The notes under the pieces are model-generated. The model was not told where the DNA came from and searched no databases. It saw only the letters and a list, made by a program, of their open reading frames with translations. Source: Bacteroidota bacterium (lineage in GTDB: Bacteria; Bacteroidota; Bacteroidia; UKL13-3). Taken from it: DNA of 64,000 nt. The first letter of the stretch is position 1. Every line of letters begins with the position of its first letter. Positions 39,511 through 49,763 of the stretch are shown in pieces. Location of the stretch: assembly GCA_947457395.1 (NCBI GenBank), contig CANGVA010000007.1, positions 1-64,000 on the forward strand, in the 5' to 3' direction. The position numbers and the translations under genes were made by a program.

Positions 39511-40524
39511 ATGACAGAAAGAAAAATAAAATTTGCCGTTGTAGGCTGCGGTCATATTGGAAAAAGGCATGCAGAGATGATTTATCGCAACAATGAATCG
39601 GAATTGGTTGCTTTGATTGATGTAAAGCCAAAAGCAGAGTTGGGGATAGAACAATACCCGGTACCTTTTTTTGCTTCACTTCAGGAATTTTTTAATGCAG
39701 ATCTGGATGTGGATGTAATCAATATTGCTACTCCTAACGGATTTCATGCAGAACAATCGCTTATGGCATTGGAAGCAAGAAAGCATATTGTGGTGGAAAA
39801 GCCAATGGCGCTTAACAAACAGGATGCAGAGAAGGTTATTTTTAAGGCGCTCCAGGTTCATAAGCATGTATTTGCCGTAATGCAAAACCGCTATTCACCG
39901 CCATCGGTATGGATAAAAGAATTGGTAGAGAGCGGTAAGTTGGGTAAAATTTACATGATGCAGTTAAATTGCTACTGGAACAGGGATGATAGGTATTATA
40001 AGCCTGGCAGCTGGCATGGAAGCAAGGCATTGGATGGCGGCACACTCTTTACTCAGTTTTCTCATTTCATAGATATTATGTACTGGTTGTTTGGCGACAT
40101 CGATAATATCAAAGGCAAATTCAACGATTTTAACCATAAAGATTTAACTGACTTTGAAGATAGTGGTTTCGTGAGCTTTGATTTTGTTAATGGAGGCATG
40201 GGTTGTATCAACTACTCAACCTCTGTTTGGAATCAAAATCTGGAGAGCAGCATGACCATTATTGCTGAGAATGGCAGTGTAAAAATTGGCGGGCAGTATA
40301 TGAATGAGGTTGAGTACTGCCATATTAAGGACTATACCATGCCTACACTTGCTCCTACCAATCCTGGCAATGATTATGGTGCCTACAAAGGTTCGGCTCA
40401 AAACCACCATTATGTTATAGAAAATGTGGTAGATGTTTTAAAAGGCAGGGCGCCAATTACTACCAATGCGCTTGAAGGATTAAAGGTGGTCGATATGATT
40501 GAAAGAATATATCAAGCTAAATAA
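39511..40524 (+). CDS. Gfo/Idh/MocA family oxidoreductase
   Basis: FAVVGCGHIGKRHAEMI, VEKPMALNKQDAEK, WHGSKALDGGTLFTQFSHFID. Confidence 0.93.
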   Translation: MTERKIKFAVVGCGHIGKRHAEMIYRNNESELVALIDVKPKAELGIEQYPVPFFASLQEFFNADLDVDVINIATPNGFHAEQSLMALEARKHIVVEKPMALNKQDAEKVIFKALQVHKHVFAVMQNRYSPPSVWIKELVESGKLGKIYMMQLNCYWNRDDRYYKPGSWHGSKALDGGTLFTQFSHFIDIMYWLFGDIDNIKGKFNDFNHKDLTDFEDSGFVSFDFVNGGMGCINYSTSVWNQNLESSMTIIAENGSVKIGGQYMNEVEYCHIKDYTMPTLAPTNPGNDYGAYKGSAQNHHYVIENVVDVLKGRAPITTNALEGLKVVDMIERIYQAK

Positions 40525-40530
40525 AATCAA

Positions 40531-41493
40531 ATGACTTATCAGTTAAATAATAAAAAAATATTGGTTACTGGAGGAGCCGGATTTGTAGGTTCTAATTTAG
40601 TGAGGGCGTTAATTAAACAACATAATGCAAAGGTAACCGTGCTTGACGATTTGTTTACAGGGCACTTGAAGCATTTAGATGGTTTAGATTATGAATTTGT
40701 GCAAGGAACCGTTGAAGATGTAAATTTGGTTGAGAAACTTGTTAGTGAACACCAGGTTGTGTTTCATATGGCTGCACGCAACATTATTGTGTCTAATAAA
40801 AATCCAAGAGAGGATTTAAATGTAAATGTGGTTGGTAGTTTTAATGTTTTTGCAGCTGCTCTTAAGTATGGCATTGAGCGTATTGTATATACATCAACCT
40901 CTTCAATTTACGGAAATCCGCAAACATTGCCGATTGCGGAAGATGACAGGAAAAGTTTTTTAAGTTTCTATTCTGCAAGTAAATTCTCTGCAGAGGTTTA
41001 TGCCAAAGCATTTCATGAGGTGCATGGGTTACCTGTATCCATTGTTCGTTATTCAAATGTTTATGGTTATAATCAATCTCCATCCAATCCTTATTGCGGT
41101 GTAATTGGCAAATTCATCGATGCAGCATTTAAAAATGAGGATATTCGCATTCATGGTGATGGGGAGCAGACCAGAGATTTTACGTTTGTAACAGATGCCG
41201 TTGACGCTACTATCTCTGCTGCAATTTATGATAAGGCTATTGGGAATGAATACAATATTGGAACGGGAGTTGAGATTTCTGTTAACAAGCTTGCCGAGCT
41301 AATAATACAAATCACCGGAAGTAAATCTTCAATAGTTCATATCGATAAACGAGATATTGATAATATCAGAAGAAGGGTAGTTAATATAGAAAAGACCAGA
41401 CATGATCTGAAGTATCAACCATTGGTTACGTTAAAGAATGGTTTAACTGAAACAATATCTTGGCAACAAAAGCATTACACAATGAGCAGCTGA
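40531..41493 (+). CDS. NAD-dependent epimerase/dehydratase
   Basis: KILVTGGAGFVGSNLVRALI, YTSTSSIYG, YSASKFSAEVYAKAF, RYSNVYG. Confidence 0.93.
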   Translation: MTYQLNNKKILVTGGAGFVGSNLVRALIKQHNAKVTVLDDLFTGHLKHLDGLDYEFVQGTVEDVNLVEKLVSEHQVVFHMAARNIIVSNKNPREDLNVNVVGSFNVFAAALKYGIERIVYTSTSSIYGNPQTLPIAEDDRKSFLSFYSASKFSAEVYAKAFHEVHGLPVSIVRYSNVYGYNQSPSNPYCGVIGKFIDAAFKNEDIRIHGDGEQTRDFTFVTDAVDATISAAIYDKAIGNEYNIGTGVEISVNKLAELIIQITGSKSSIVHIDKRDIDNIRRRVVNIEKTRHDLKYQPLVTLKNGLTETISWQQKHYTMSS

Positions 41494-41591
41494 TACCTTT
41501 GGTTGCATTCTTTATAGGATAACAACCTAAATAGCTAATTAATAGCCATTTTTTATATAATTATTTAGATACAGAATAATTACTAAGCCAA

Positions 41592-42671
41592 GTGAAGGTC
41601 CTCTTTCTTCCTGTAAATGTTGCCTCAATTCAGGCAATATCCGTTAAAGCCATCAATCATCATACAGGTTCAGAGGCAAGGTATATTAGTATTACAGAAA
41701 GTAAATTTCATGAACATAATAAATATGGTATTTCACTTTACAAGAGATTTACCAAAATAGTGCTGTTAGATAAACTACTGCGTTTTGTTTGGCGCAGGTT
41801 GTTTTATCGTTCTGAAATAAAAAAATGGATACGTTGGGCTGATGTGTTGCACTATAGTTGGATGCCTGCCATCAAAGGCGGAGTAGATCTTGCTTATGCT
41901 GCTAAGTTAGGCAAGCCCATATTTGTAGAATGGGTTGGCAGTGAAATCAGAGACCCTGAAATATTAAGTACCATCAATCCTTATTATAAAGCAGTATTTA
42001 CAAAAGGATATGAGTACCAACAGGTAGAAAGTAAAAGTAACTCTGTGGCTATGCAAAACTTGTTTGCTAAGTATGGTGCAATCCCATTGGCATGGCCGGA
42101 AATCATGCTTTTTATAAATAAAACAAAGTTCAAAACAGTGTTGCCGGTTATGCAAAGGGTAGAGGTAAGGTCATTTCAGCCTCAATACCCTTTAATAAAT
42201 AATAAACGACCTCTGATTGTGCATACTCCTTCAGCTTTGGTAGCAAAAGGAACCAGTCATATTATCGCAGCAATTGAGGCATTGAAGGATAAGTATGAGT
42301 TTGACTTTAAGATTGTGCATGATATGTCTCATGCAGATACAATTAGGCAAATAGAGTCCTGTGATATTTTTATTGATCAATTAATCATTGGAAGCTATGG
42401 CATTGCTTCATTGGAAGCATTAAGCTTGGGTAAGCCGGTTATATGCTATTTAATGGATGAGTTGTATCATAATGGCTTACCGGCCGATTGCCCAATTGTA
42501 AATGCAAATGTGAATACACTCAAAGAACAGCTAATACGGCTGTTGAATGATGCCGAACTTAGAAATGAAATTGGTAGGAAAAGCAGGTCTTATGCAGAGA
42601 AATATCATGATGCTGAAAAAATTGCAATACATTTACTTGATGTTTACAAGCAATATGGATACCTAAATTAA
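41592..42671 (+). CDS. Glycosyltransferase (GT4-like; GTG start)
   Basis: C-terminal IDQLIIGSYGIASLEALSLGKPVICYLMDE donor-binding motif; gene context. Confidence 0.82.
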   Translation: MKVLFLPVNVASIQAISVKAINHHTGSEARYISITESKFHEHNKYGISLYKRFTKIVLLDKLLRFVWRRLFYRSEIKKWIRWADVLHYSWMPAIKGGVDLAYAAKLGKPIFVEWVGSEIRDPEILSTINPYYKAVFTKGYEYQQVESKSNSVAMQNLFAKYGAIPLAWPEIMLFINKTKFKTVLPVMQRVEVRSFQPQYPLINNKRPLIVHTPSALVAKGTSHIIAAIEALKDKYEFDFKIVHDMSHADTIRQIESCDIFIDQLIIGSYGIASLEALSLGKPVICYLMDELYHNGLPADCPIVNANVNTLKEQLIRLLNDAELRNEIGRKSRSYAEKYHDAEKIAIHLLDVYKQYGYLN

Positions 42672-42679
42672 TTTAAAAC

Positions 42680-44146
42680 ATGGTATTCGTTAAAATCAAG
42701 TTGTTGGCTAAAGATAGTTTAATTTATGGTGTTTCCGGCATCATCAGTAAATTAATCGTTGTGCTGCTTGTTCCCGTTTATACAAGAATATTTACTCCGG
42801 AAGACTATGGCGTCATCAACCTTATTAATACTACCTTTTTATTGGTAGGTATTTTTGCGGTTTGTGCAATGGATAATGCCGCTTCCAGGTGGTTTTATGA
42901 AACAGATGATGAGCATGACAGGCGAACCTCCTTTGCCTCCTGGTTTTGGTTTCAGCTGGGCTTATCAGTGCTTATTGCAATTGTGTTTATTTTGTTTACC
43001 CCACTGGCATTAAAATTTTTATTAAATATAGAATCCAATCCTGCCAATAATCTGCTATGGATTTTACCCAGTCTGGGCTTATTATTCAATATTTTACCCA
43101 ATATGATTTGGAACTGGTATCGGTTTCAACGCAAGGCAATTTCAACGGTTGTCTTTACCCTTTCACAATCACTCACTACCATTATTTTAACGATATGTTT
43201 AGTAGTGGTATATCCCATGGGAATTCTTGGTGTTTTTGCAGCACTCATATGTTCCGGTATTCTTTTTAGCGCTATCGCATTTTTTATTCTGAGAGGGTGG
43301 ATTTCTTTAACTTACTTTAGCCTTAACAGGTTAAAGGAGATGCTTCAATTTTCATTACCCCTCATTCCTGCTTCAGTTGCAGGCTGGCTTTTAACCGGTG
43401 CAGGCTCTTATTTTATTCTTGCTTATGCCGGCAAAGCGGAAGTTGGCTTGTTTGCCATAGGAAATTCCATGGCATCCGTAGTTACGCTTTTTACAGGCTC
43501 ATTTCAGCAGGCATGGGGTCCATTTGCCTTAAGTATCATGAGAGATAAAGACGCAAAAAATGTGTATGCAAAAGTACTTTTGCTATTTGGTGCTTGTGCC
43601 TCTGTACTGGTGCTTATGATGTTCCTTTTTTCATCTGAACTACTTATGCTTTTCACCACAACTCAATATTACGGTGCTGCAATGGTTGCCGCATTACTTG
43701 CCTTAAATATTATCATCACATCTTTTTCTTACATAGCCATTACAGGTTCAACAATTGTAAAAACCAATAAGTATTATTCTGTTGGTGTAATAGCAGGTGC
43801 ATTAGTTACCATATTTTTGCACACTTTTTTAATTCCTATTTTTGGTAAAGAAGGTGCTGCCCTTTCCATGATAACCGCACAGATTTTTGCAGTTGCTTTT
43901 GTTTTCTATCATTCGCAAAAACTATATCCGATACCCTATAATTTCTTTAAACTTATGCAATTGCTTTTACCGGCCATTGGTTTGGGTTTAATCACGTTTT
44001 ACCTTATGCAAACGGCTACAATGGCTGCAGGTATACTTATAAAACTTGCTGTACTGCTAATATACATGGGGCTGTCTTATTTGATGCTGAAAAAAGAATG
44101 GCTTCAGATAAAAGACGTTATAAATGTTGAACGCGCTGAAAAGTAG
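42680..44146 (+). CDS. Polysaccharide flippase (Wzx/MATE-like)
   Basis: KDSLIYGVSGIISKLIVVLLVPVYTRIFTPEDYGVINLI and about 12 TM segments. Confidence 0.92.
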   Translation: MVFVKIKLLAKDSLIYGVSGIISKLIVVLLVPVYTRIFTPEDYGVINLINTTFLLVGIFAVCAMDNAASRWFYETDDEHDRRTSFASWFWFQLGLSVLIAIVFILFTPLALKFLLNIESNPANNLLWILPSLGLLFNILPNMIWNWYRFQRKAISTVVFTLSQSLTTIILTICLVVVYPMGILGVFAALICSGILFSAIAFFILRGWISLTYFSLNRLKEMLQFSLPLIPASVAGWLLTGAGSYFILAYAGKAEVGLFAIGNSMASVVTLFTGSFQQAWGPFALSIMRDKDAKNVYAKVLLLFGACASVLVLMMFLFSSELLMLFTTTQYYGAAMVAALLALNIIITSFSYIAITGSTIVKTNKYYSVGVIAGALVTIFLHTFLIPIFGKEGAALSMITAQIFAVAFVFYHSQKLYPIPYNFFKLMQLLLPAIGLGLITFYLMQTATMAAGILIKLAVLLIYMGLSYLMLKKEWLQIKDVINVERAEK

Positions 44147-44218
44147 CTAATTTCACTTATGATGCGGCTTTTATTTACCTTTAATTATGGCTATAATTGC
44201 TATTAAATAGAATCCTGA

Positions 44219-45289
44219 ATGGAGAATAATCAAATAACATTAGGCTACCTCAGACAATTTAATCGTGCCATAATTGGCGAACTTAAGAAGCAATTTAAAT
44301 GGGTGGCTGCATTTGCTATTTTTTGCGCATTGCTTGGTCTTGGCTATGCCATACTTAAAAAAACAAGATATGAGGCAAAAATCTCTTTCTTCTTAAATGA
44401 AAAAGATATGCCAATGTCCGGGGGATTAGCAGGTTTGGCCGGTCAATTCTTTAATATGGGTATGAACAGTGAATGGCCGAGTGAAGATAAAATTAAAGAC
44501 CTTGTTTTTACCCGCAGAATCCTTGCTCAAAATTTATTTACAACCATCGAAGTGAGTGGCAAAAAGGAATTAATGGTTAATCATTTTATTGATGTCAATC
44601 ATTTTATTGATGCTTTTAAATCAGATACCATTCTGGCTGATTTTACTTATTTTTCTTCTACCAATCCTGATAAACTATCATACAAGGAAAATCATGCACT
44701 TAACCTTATCATCAGATTCATTAAGGAGTCAAATATGATTAAGGTTACCTCAACTACCAAGGAAACCATTATGGGGAACAAGGGTGGGGGAATCATCGGA
44801 TTTGAGGTTCAAACTAAGTCTGAAGTACTATCTAAAGAGTTTGCTGAAAATCTTTTAGAGGTATTAAGTGAGTTTTATATTAAAAAGGCTGTTCAGCGTG
44901 AGCAGGATAATTACTTACTCATGGTTGATAAGTGCGACTCTTTAAAAATGGTAATTGAGGAAAAAGAGCTTGAACTGGCCAGTTTTAATGACCGCTCTTT
45001 AGCCCTTGTTAAATCTCAGGCAGGCCTAACCAAGCTGCGCTTGCAAAGAGACCTTCAAATTCTGAATGTAATGTATGCAGAAGTGCTTAAAAACAAGGAA
45101 GCCATCAAATTCTCCTTGGATACACAAACACCCATATTTCAAATTATAGATGCCCCGGAATATCCACTTAACATCATCAAGCCATCCGCATTTAAAACAA
45201 CCCTAATTGGATTGGTTGTGGGTATGATTTGTGCCACTTTTTTCTTTATAGTTAGGTTCTTGTTTTTTAATCCGATGTATAAAGCTTAA
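44219..45289 (+). CDS. Chain-length determinant (Wzz-like) protein without kinase domain
   Basis: Two terminal TMs flanking a coiled-coil; PEYPLNIIKPSAFKTTLIGLVVGMI terminal motif; no Walker motifs. Confidence 0.85.
   Translation: MENNQITLGYLRQFNRAIIGELKKQFKWVAAFAIFCALLGLGYAILKKTRYEAKISFFLNEKDMPMSGGLAGLAGQFFNMGMNSEWPSEDKIKDLVFTRRILAQNLFTTIEVSGKKELMVNHFIDVNHFIDAFKSDTILADFTYFSSTNPDKLSYKENHALNLIIRFIKESNMIKVTSTTKETIMGNKGGGIIGFEVQTKSEVLSKEFAENLLEVLSEFYIKKAVQREQDNYLLMVDKCDSLKMVIEEKELELASFNDRSLALVKSQAGLTKLRLQRDLQILNVMYAEVLKNKEAIKFSLDTQTPIFQIIDAPEYPLNIIKPSAFKTTLIGLVVGMICATFFFIVRFLFFNPMYKA
44576..44611 (+). repeat. 2 x 18-bp in-frame tandem duplication in the Wzz-like gene
   Basis: GTTAATCATTTTATTGAT / GTCAATCATTTTATTGAT (one mismatch), encoding VNHFID-VNHFID. 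Confidence 0.95.
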
Positions 45290-45292
45290 TTC

Positions 45293-47158
45293 ATGTGTGG
45301 TATTTCTGTTATTATTGATACCTCAGGAAACCGTGTATCAGAAGCTGTTATTAAGCCATTTAATGACATCATTGCCCACAGGGGGCCTGATGATGAGGGT
45401 TTTTATTTTGATCAAAATATAGCACTCGGGCACAGGAGACTATCTATTATTGATTTAAGTAAAGATGGTCATCAACCTATGGCAAGCGGAGATGATCTGG
45501 TTATCATTTTTAACGGTGAAATTTATAATTACATTGAATTAAGAAAAGAACTAACAGATGTAGGCTATACCTTTCGCACCAAAACAGATACCGAAGTTAT
45601 ACTCAACGCATACCGCCACTGGGGAGAGGATTGTTTACATAAGTTTAACGGCATGTGGGCTTTTGTCATTTATCACCGCCCAAGCGGTAAGGTATTCGGA
45701 GCCCGAGACAGATTTGGTGTAAAGCCATTTTATTTCTACCAACATCAGCAATATTTCTGTATTGCATCAGAAATTAAACAATTTACTACGCTACCCGGAT
45801 GGCAGGCATGGGCCAATGTTTCGCGTATAACAGACTTTTTAATTTACAGCATCAGTGACCATACGGCAGAAACCATGTTTGCTGATGTATTTCAGCTTCG
45901 GGGTGGCTATGCACTGCGTTTTAACCTGGCAGAAAAGCAACCGCACATATTTAAGTGGTATGATATAAGAGAAAAATGCGCAGAAAGACCAATACCCTAT
46001 GCCGAGGCCTGTCAGCAATTTAGAGATAAGCTACGTGATGCAGTAAAACTTAGACTTAGAGCTGATGTAAAGATTGGTTCTTGTCTTTCCGGTGGCCTTG
46101 ATAGTTCCAGTATTGTTGGCCTGATACATGATGAGTTGAAGCTTTCAGGATTAAACCACCTTCAGGAAACGGTTTCGGCCTGTGCCACAGATATTCGTTT
46201 TGATGAGCAGGAATTTATTGATGTAATCATCTCTGAAAAACAAATTGTAAATCATAAACTATTCCCATCCTTTAAGACATTTACAGATAAGGTTGCCGCA
46301 CTCACCTGGCACCAGGATGAGCCTTTTGGCTCTACCAGCATATTTGCTCAGTGGGAGGTTTTTAATGAAGCGGCAAATCATGGCTTAATCGTAATGCTGG
46401 ATGGGCAAGGTGCGGATGAGTCGCTGGCAGGATATGACCAATACTATCAGGTATATTTGTCTCAATTATTGGCGCAGTTTAACATCATCTCATTTTTACA
46501 ATTATTTCCGTTTGTTAAAAAACGATTAAAGGTATCAACATTCAAGCTACTGGGTATTGTAGCCGCTTCCTTCTTACCCAATGGTCTGGCAAAAAAACTA
46601 AGGCAAAAGAACAACCAAAATAACCACAGCTACCTGCGTGCAGAAGTATGGAATCATTATCATGGTTTTGATTTTGCCATCTATAGAAATGTAAAAGCCT
46701 TTTCGGCAGATATGCTGGGAGGGTTGCATGTTTCAAAATTGTTAAGGTATGAAGACCGCAACTCTATGGCACATAGTATAGAATCTCGTGTACCTTTTCT
46801 TGATTTTCGCTTTGTGGAGTTTATTATGTCTTTACCCGCTTCATTTATTGTGCACAAGGAGGTTAATAAAAAAGTTTTACGCGATAGTATGAAAGGCATT
46901 GTTCCCGATAAAATACTGGAGCGCAGGGATAAGAAAGGATTTTTAACTCCTGAAACAGTTTGGATTAATGAAAATAAAGAAGTTTGGTTTAACTGGTTAA
47001 AAGAAGCCGAGGTGGTGCTGGCTCCCATCATAAAAGCAGGAGTGGCCAACCAGTTTCTTAAAGAAGTGAATAAAGGCGATATTTCCATGGGGTCTGTTTA
47101 CTGGAAAATCATTTCGCTGAGTTTTTGGGCTAAAAGGTTTAAGGTTCAGTTTAAATAA
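45293..47158 (+). CDS. asnB: Asparagine synthase (glutamine-hydrolysing) / sugar amidotransferase
   Basis: MCGISVIIDTSGN (Cys2 GATase II), AHRGPDDEGFYF, GHRRLSIIDLS, SCLSGGLDSSSIVGLI PP-loop. Confidence 0.93.
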   Translation: MCGISVIIDTSGNRVSEAVIKPFNDIIAHRGPDDEGFYFDQNIALGHRRLSIIDLSKDGHQPMASGDDLVIIFNGEIYNYIELRKELTDVGYTFRTKTDTEVILNAYRHWGEDCLHKFNGMWAFVIYHRPSGKVFGARDRFGVKPFYFYQHQQYFCIASEIKQFTTLPGWQAWANVSRITDFLIYSISDHTAETMFADVFQLRGGYALRFNLAEKQPHIFKWYDIREKCAERPIPYAEACQQFRDKLRDAVKLRLRADVKIGSCLSGGLDSSSIVGLIHDELKLSGLNHLQETVSACATDIRFDEQEFIDVIISEKQIVNHKLFPSFKTFTDKVAALTWHQDEPFGSTSIFAQWEVFNEAANHGLIVMLDGQGADESLAGYDQYYQVYLSQLLAQFNIISFLQLFPFVKKRLKVSTFKLLGIVAASFLPNGLAKKLRQKNNQNNHSYLRAEVWNHYHGFDFAIYRNVKAFSADMLGGLHVSKLLRYEDRNSMAHSIESRVPFLDFRFVEFIMSLPASFIVHKEVNKKVLRDSMKGIVPDKILERRDKKGFLTPETVWINENKEVWFNWLKEAEVVLAPIIKAGVANQFLKEVNKGDISMGSVYWKIISLSFWAKRFKVQFK

Positions 47159-47175
47159 TTCGACTTAACCAAAAC

Positions 47176-48462
47176 ATGGCTAAAAAAAATATATTGATTG
47201 TCAGCTTTTTTTACCCGCCAATAAATATGGTGGCAACCGATAGGGCTGTGAAATTTGTTGATGAGTTACTGGAAAGGGGTTTCAGGGTATCGCTTATTAC
47301 CAATTCTCATCGTGGGCTGGCAGAAAAGTTTGCTGATTTTACGCAAGATATTGAGCACCCAAATCTGCAAATCTATCGGGTGCCATTTATGAAGTATACG
47401 GAACCGAATTTCTTATATGATAAAAAATATAATCTCATTGCAAGAGTATTGAGTATCTCTTTTGTAGCCTTTATATTCAGAATGTTTTATGACTGGGGGA
47501 TTGGTTGGAACAGGGGTGTAAGCAAAATGGCAGAGAAAATTATCCTGGATGACAAACCTCATATTATTTTCTCTACAGGTGCACCTTTTACTCCTTTCTG
47601 GCCACTTTCTCGTTTATCCCGCAAATATCGTATACCGCTGGTATTAGATTACAGAGACCTTTGGTCTGAATCTCCTGTTGGGCTTGGTCCGCTGGCAAAT
47701 AGATTTATTGCACGCTTTATAGAGAAGAAGGTAAACAAGCAGGCTACCCTTATAACCACTGTTTCCGAAGGTTGCGCTCAGATTATTAATGCTGCCACTG
47801 TGCATGCCCAATCAAAGGTTAAAGTGCTATATAATTTTCCTTCGCATAAATACCGAGATTGGTTATTGTCCATTCAAGCAAAGCATGCACCTGCTCCTGC
47901 TCCCCAAACCGGTAAATTAAAGCTTATTTATGCAGGAAGCATGTACCCGAATGCCGACTTTGGTGCTATTCTTAATGCCATTTCCTTGTTAAGCAAGGAG
48001 GAGCTGGAAAAGTTGCAGTTTACTTATTGCGGATTAGCAGGAAGACAGGTAAGGAGCCAGTTTAAGCAATTTGGCCTTGAAACAATTTTTTACGATAAAG
48101 GATATCTCACCAAAGAAGATACAGTAAAAGAGTTGTTGGATTCTGATATGATGATATCTGTGGTTAAAAATGCAGATTTTACCAATGATCCCATTATTTC
48201 CGGAATCATTACCACCAAAATATTTGACTATATTATTTTAAATAAAAGAGTTCTGAATATTTGTCCAAAGGGAGCAGAGTTATTAACCCTCATCCAGCGC
48301 TATCAGCTAAAGAATATTCATAGTTTCACCTCATCCGAAACGTTACGGATAAAGGAGTTTATTCAACAAATGCTCTCAGAAGGTCATTTGCCTCCAATAC
48401 CTGTAACCGACTCGCCACTCAAATGGGAGTCACAGGATTTTAGCTGGTTCGATAATTTATGA
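47176..48462 (+). CDS. Glycosyltransferase family 4-like protein
   Basis: FYPPINMVATDRAVKFVDELLERGFRVSLIT; LKLIYAGSMYPNADFGAIL. Confidence 0.87.
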   Translation: MAKKNILIVSFFYPPINMVATDRAVKFVDELLERGFRVSLITNSHRGLAEKFADFTQDIEHPNLQIYRVPFMKYTEPNFLYDKKYNLIARVLSISFVAFIFRMFYDWGIGWNRGVSKMAEKIILDDKPHIIFSTGAPFTPFWPLSRLSRKYRIPLVLDYRDLWSESPVGLGPLANRFIARFIEKKVNKQATLITTVSEGCAQIINAATVHAQSKVKVLYNFPSHKYRDWLLSIQAKHAPAPAPQTGKLKLIYAGSMYPNADFGAILNAISLLSKEELEKLQFTYCGLAGRQVRSQFKQFGLETIFYDKGYLTKEDTVKELLDSDMMISVVKNADFTNDPIISGIITTKIFDYIILNKRVLNICPKGAELLTLIQRYQLKNIHSFTSSETLRIKEFIQQMLSEGHLPPIPVTDSPLKWESQDFSWFDNL

Positions 48463-49763
48463 TAGCGCATACGAATATGTTTGGAAATATGATTAAGAAT
48501 AGAATAGAAGGTATAACCATTTATTCTGTTTTTCTGTTTCTACTCTTCTATGCCTCACCTTTTATTGATAGCTTTACCGGATTTCTTATTTACTCTGATG
48601 TTATACCTGTTGGTGGAGGAAACGTTTCGCCATCTGTTGTTTTAAGATTGCTTATTTTTTTTATGGGTTTTGTTTTTATTACGAAGGCTCAATTTCGCAT
48701 CATCCTTTCAGTTGTTCTATTAATCGTCATATTTGAGTTTATAGGCTTTTTTGCTGTGCACAATCAGTTAGCAGGTTTTTTTGTAGGAATTAACTATTCG
48801 TTCAAAACCGTTTATGCGATTATGTTGTGCATGGTAATCTATACTTTCTTGGAATCAAGACGATTAGGTTTTGACGATCTACTGCTCATCTTCCGCACAT
48901 GTGTTTTACTTTATGCTTTGGTCATTATTGTACCTTCTGCATTTGGGCTAGGTGTATCAACATACGGAAAAAACAGTGCTACCTGGGGTAGAATTGGGTT
49001 TTTAGCCAGCGGAAATGGGGCAGGTGCTGTAATGGGTATTGGATCCCTTATTTCGCTTTATATTTTCAATAAACGAAAGAAAAAAGCAGATTTGTTTATT
49101 TATATAATTACACTTGTCACATGTTATATTATTGCTACCAAAGGTACCCTGCTCTTTTCTGCAGTTAATCTCCTTATTATTTTTTATCTGATGAAATGGA
49201 GGTATAAGTTACTTTCGGTTACCCTTATTTTATTGCTTATAACAACAGTCTCTGATCAGGTAATTAATTTATTGCTCCAATCTATAGATGTTATCAAATA
49301 CAGATATGAGCGTTCCCCAAATTTTATCTTGTTTCTTACCAGTGGCAGGATAAGTTATTTAGACTATGCTCTCGATCAATATAATCTTGATGGCTTTGCA
49401 TTTTTTAGGCTATTTTTTGGTTTCGGGGCTTTTCAATCTTTCCGGGCTACTGATTTTGATTTTGATATTGGAAAAGCACAATACTATTTGGAAGCTGAAT
49501 TGTTTGATGTGTTCTTTATTTACGGTATTTTTGGTACGCTATGCTACCTGTTATTCTTTATCCTTACTTTCGTTGCAGGCTATAAAAATAAACGAACATT
49601 CTTTCTTATTCCTTGGACTTTGTGCACGATCTATTCTATGTTCGCGGGACATATGATTTTTAATGGGATGTCAATACTTGCTATTGTTGTTCTGTTTAAT
49701 CTTATAATATACCGTAATACTAAGTTTGAGCATACCCAATCAACCGAATTAAATGCAACCTGA
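48459..49763 (+). CDS. O-antigen polymerase/ligase-like membrane protein (Wzy candidate)
   Basis: Highly hydrophobic, about 10-12 TM; ATGA overlap with upstream GT; position in polysaccharide cluster. Confidence 0.65.
   Translation: MIAHTNMFGNMIKNRIEGITIYSVFLFLLFYASPFIDSFTGFLIYSDVIPVGGGNVSPSVVLRLLIFFMGFVFITKAQFRIILSVVLLIVIFEFIGFFAVHNQLAGFFVGINYSFKTVYAIMLCMVIYTFLESRRLGFDDLLLIFRTCVLLYALVIIVPSAFGLGVSTYGKNSATWGRIGFLASGNGAGAVMGIGSLISLYIFNKRKKKADLFIYIITLVTCYIIATKGTLLFSAVNLLIIFYLMKWRYKLLSVTLILLLITTVSDQVINLLLQSIDVIKYRYERSPNFILFLTSGRISYLDYALDQYNLDGFAFFRLFFGFGAFQSFRATDFDFDIGKAQYYLEAELFDVFFIYGIFGTLCYLLFFILTFVAGYKNKRTFFLIPWTLCTIYSMFAGHMIFNGMSILAIVVLFNLIIYRNTKFEHTQSTELNAT

Noticed and set aside
39511-40524. 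Assigning the Gfo/Idh enzyme as WbpB/WlbA (A-LPS-type sugar 3-dehydrogenase)
   Set aside because: The N-terminal nucleotide-binding motif (VVGCGHIGKRH) does not match the WbpB GAAGYIAPRH form; the specific substrate cannot be assigned from sequence alone.
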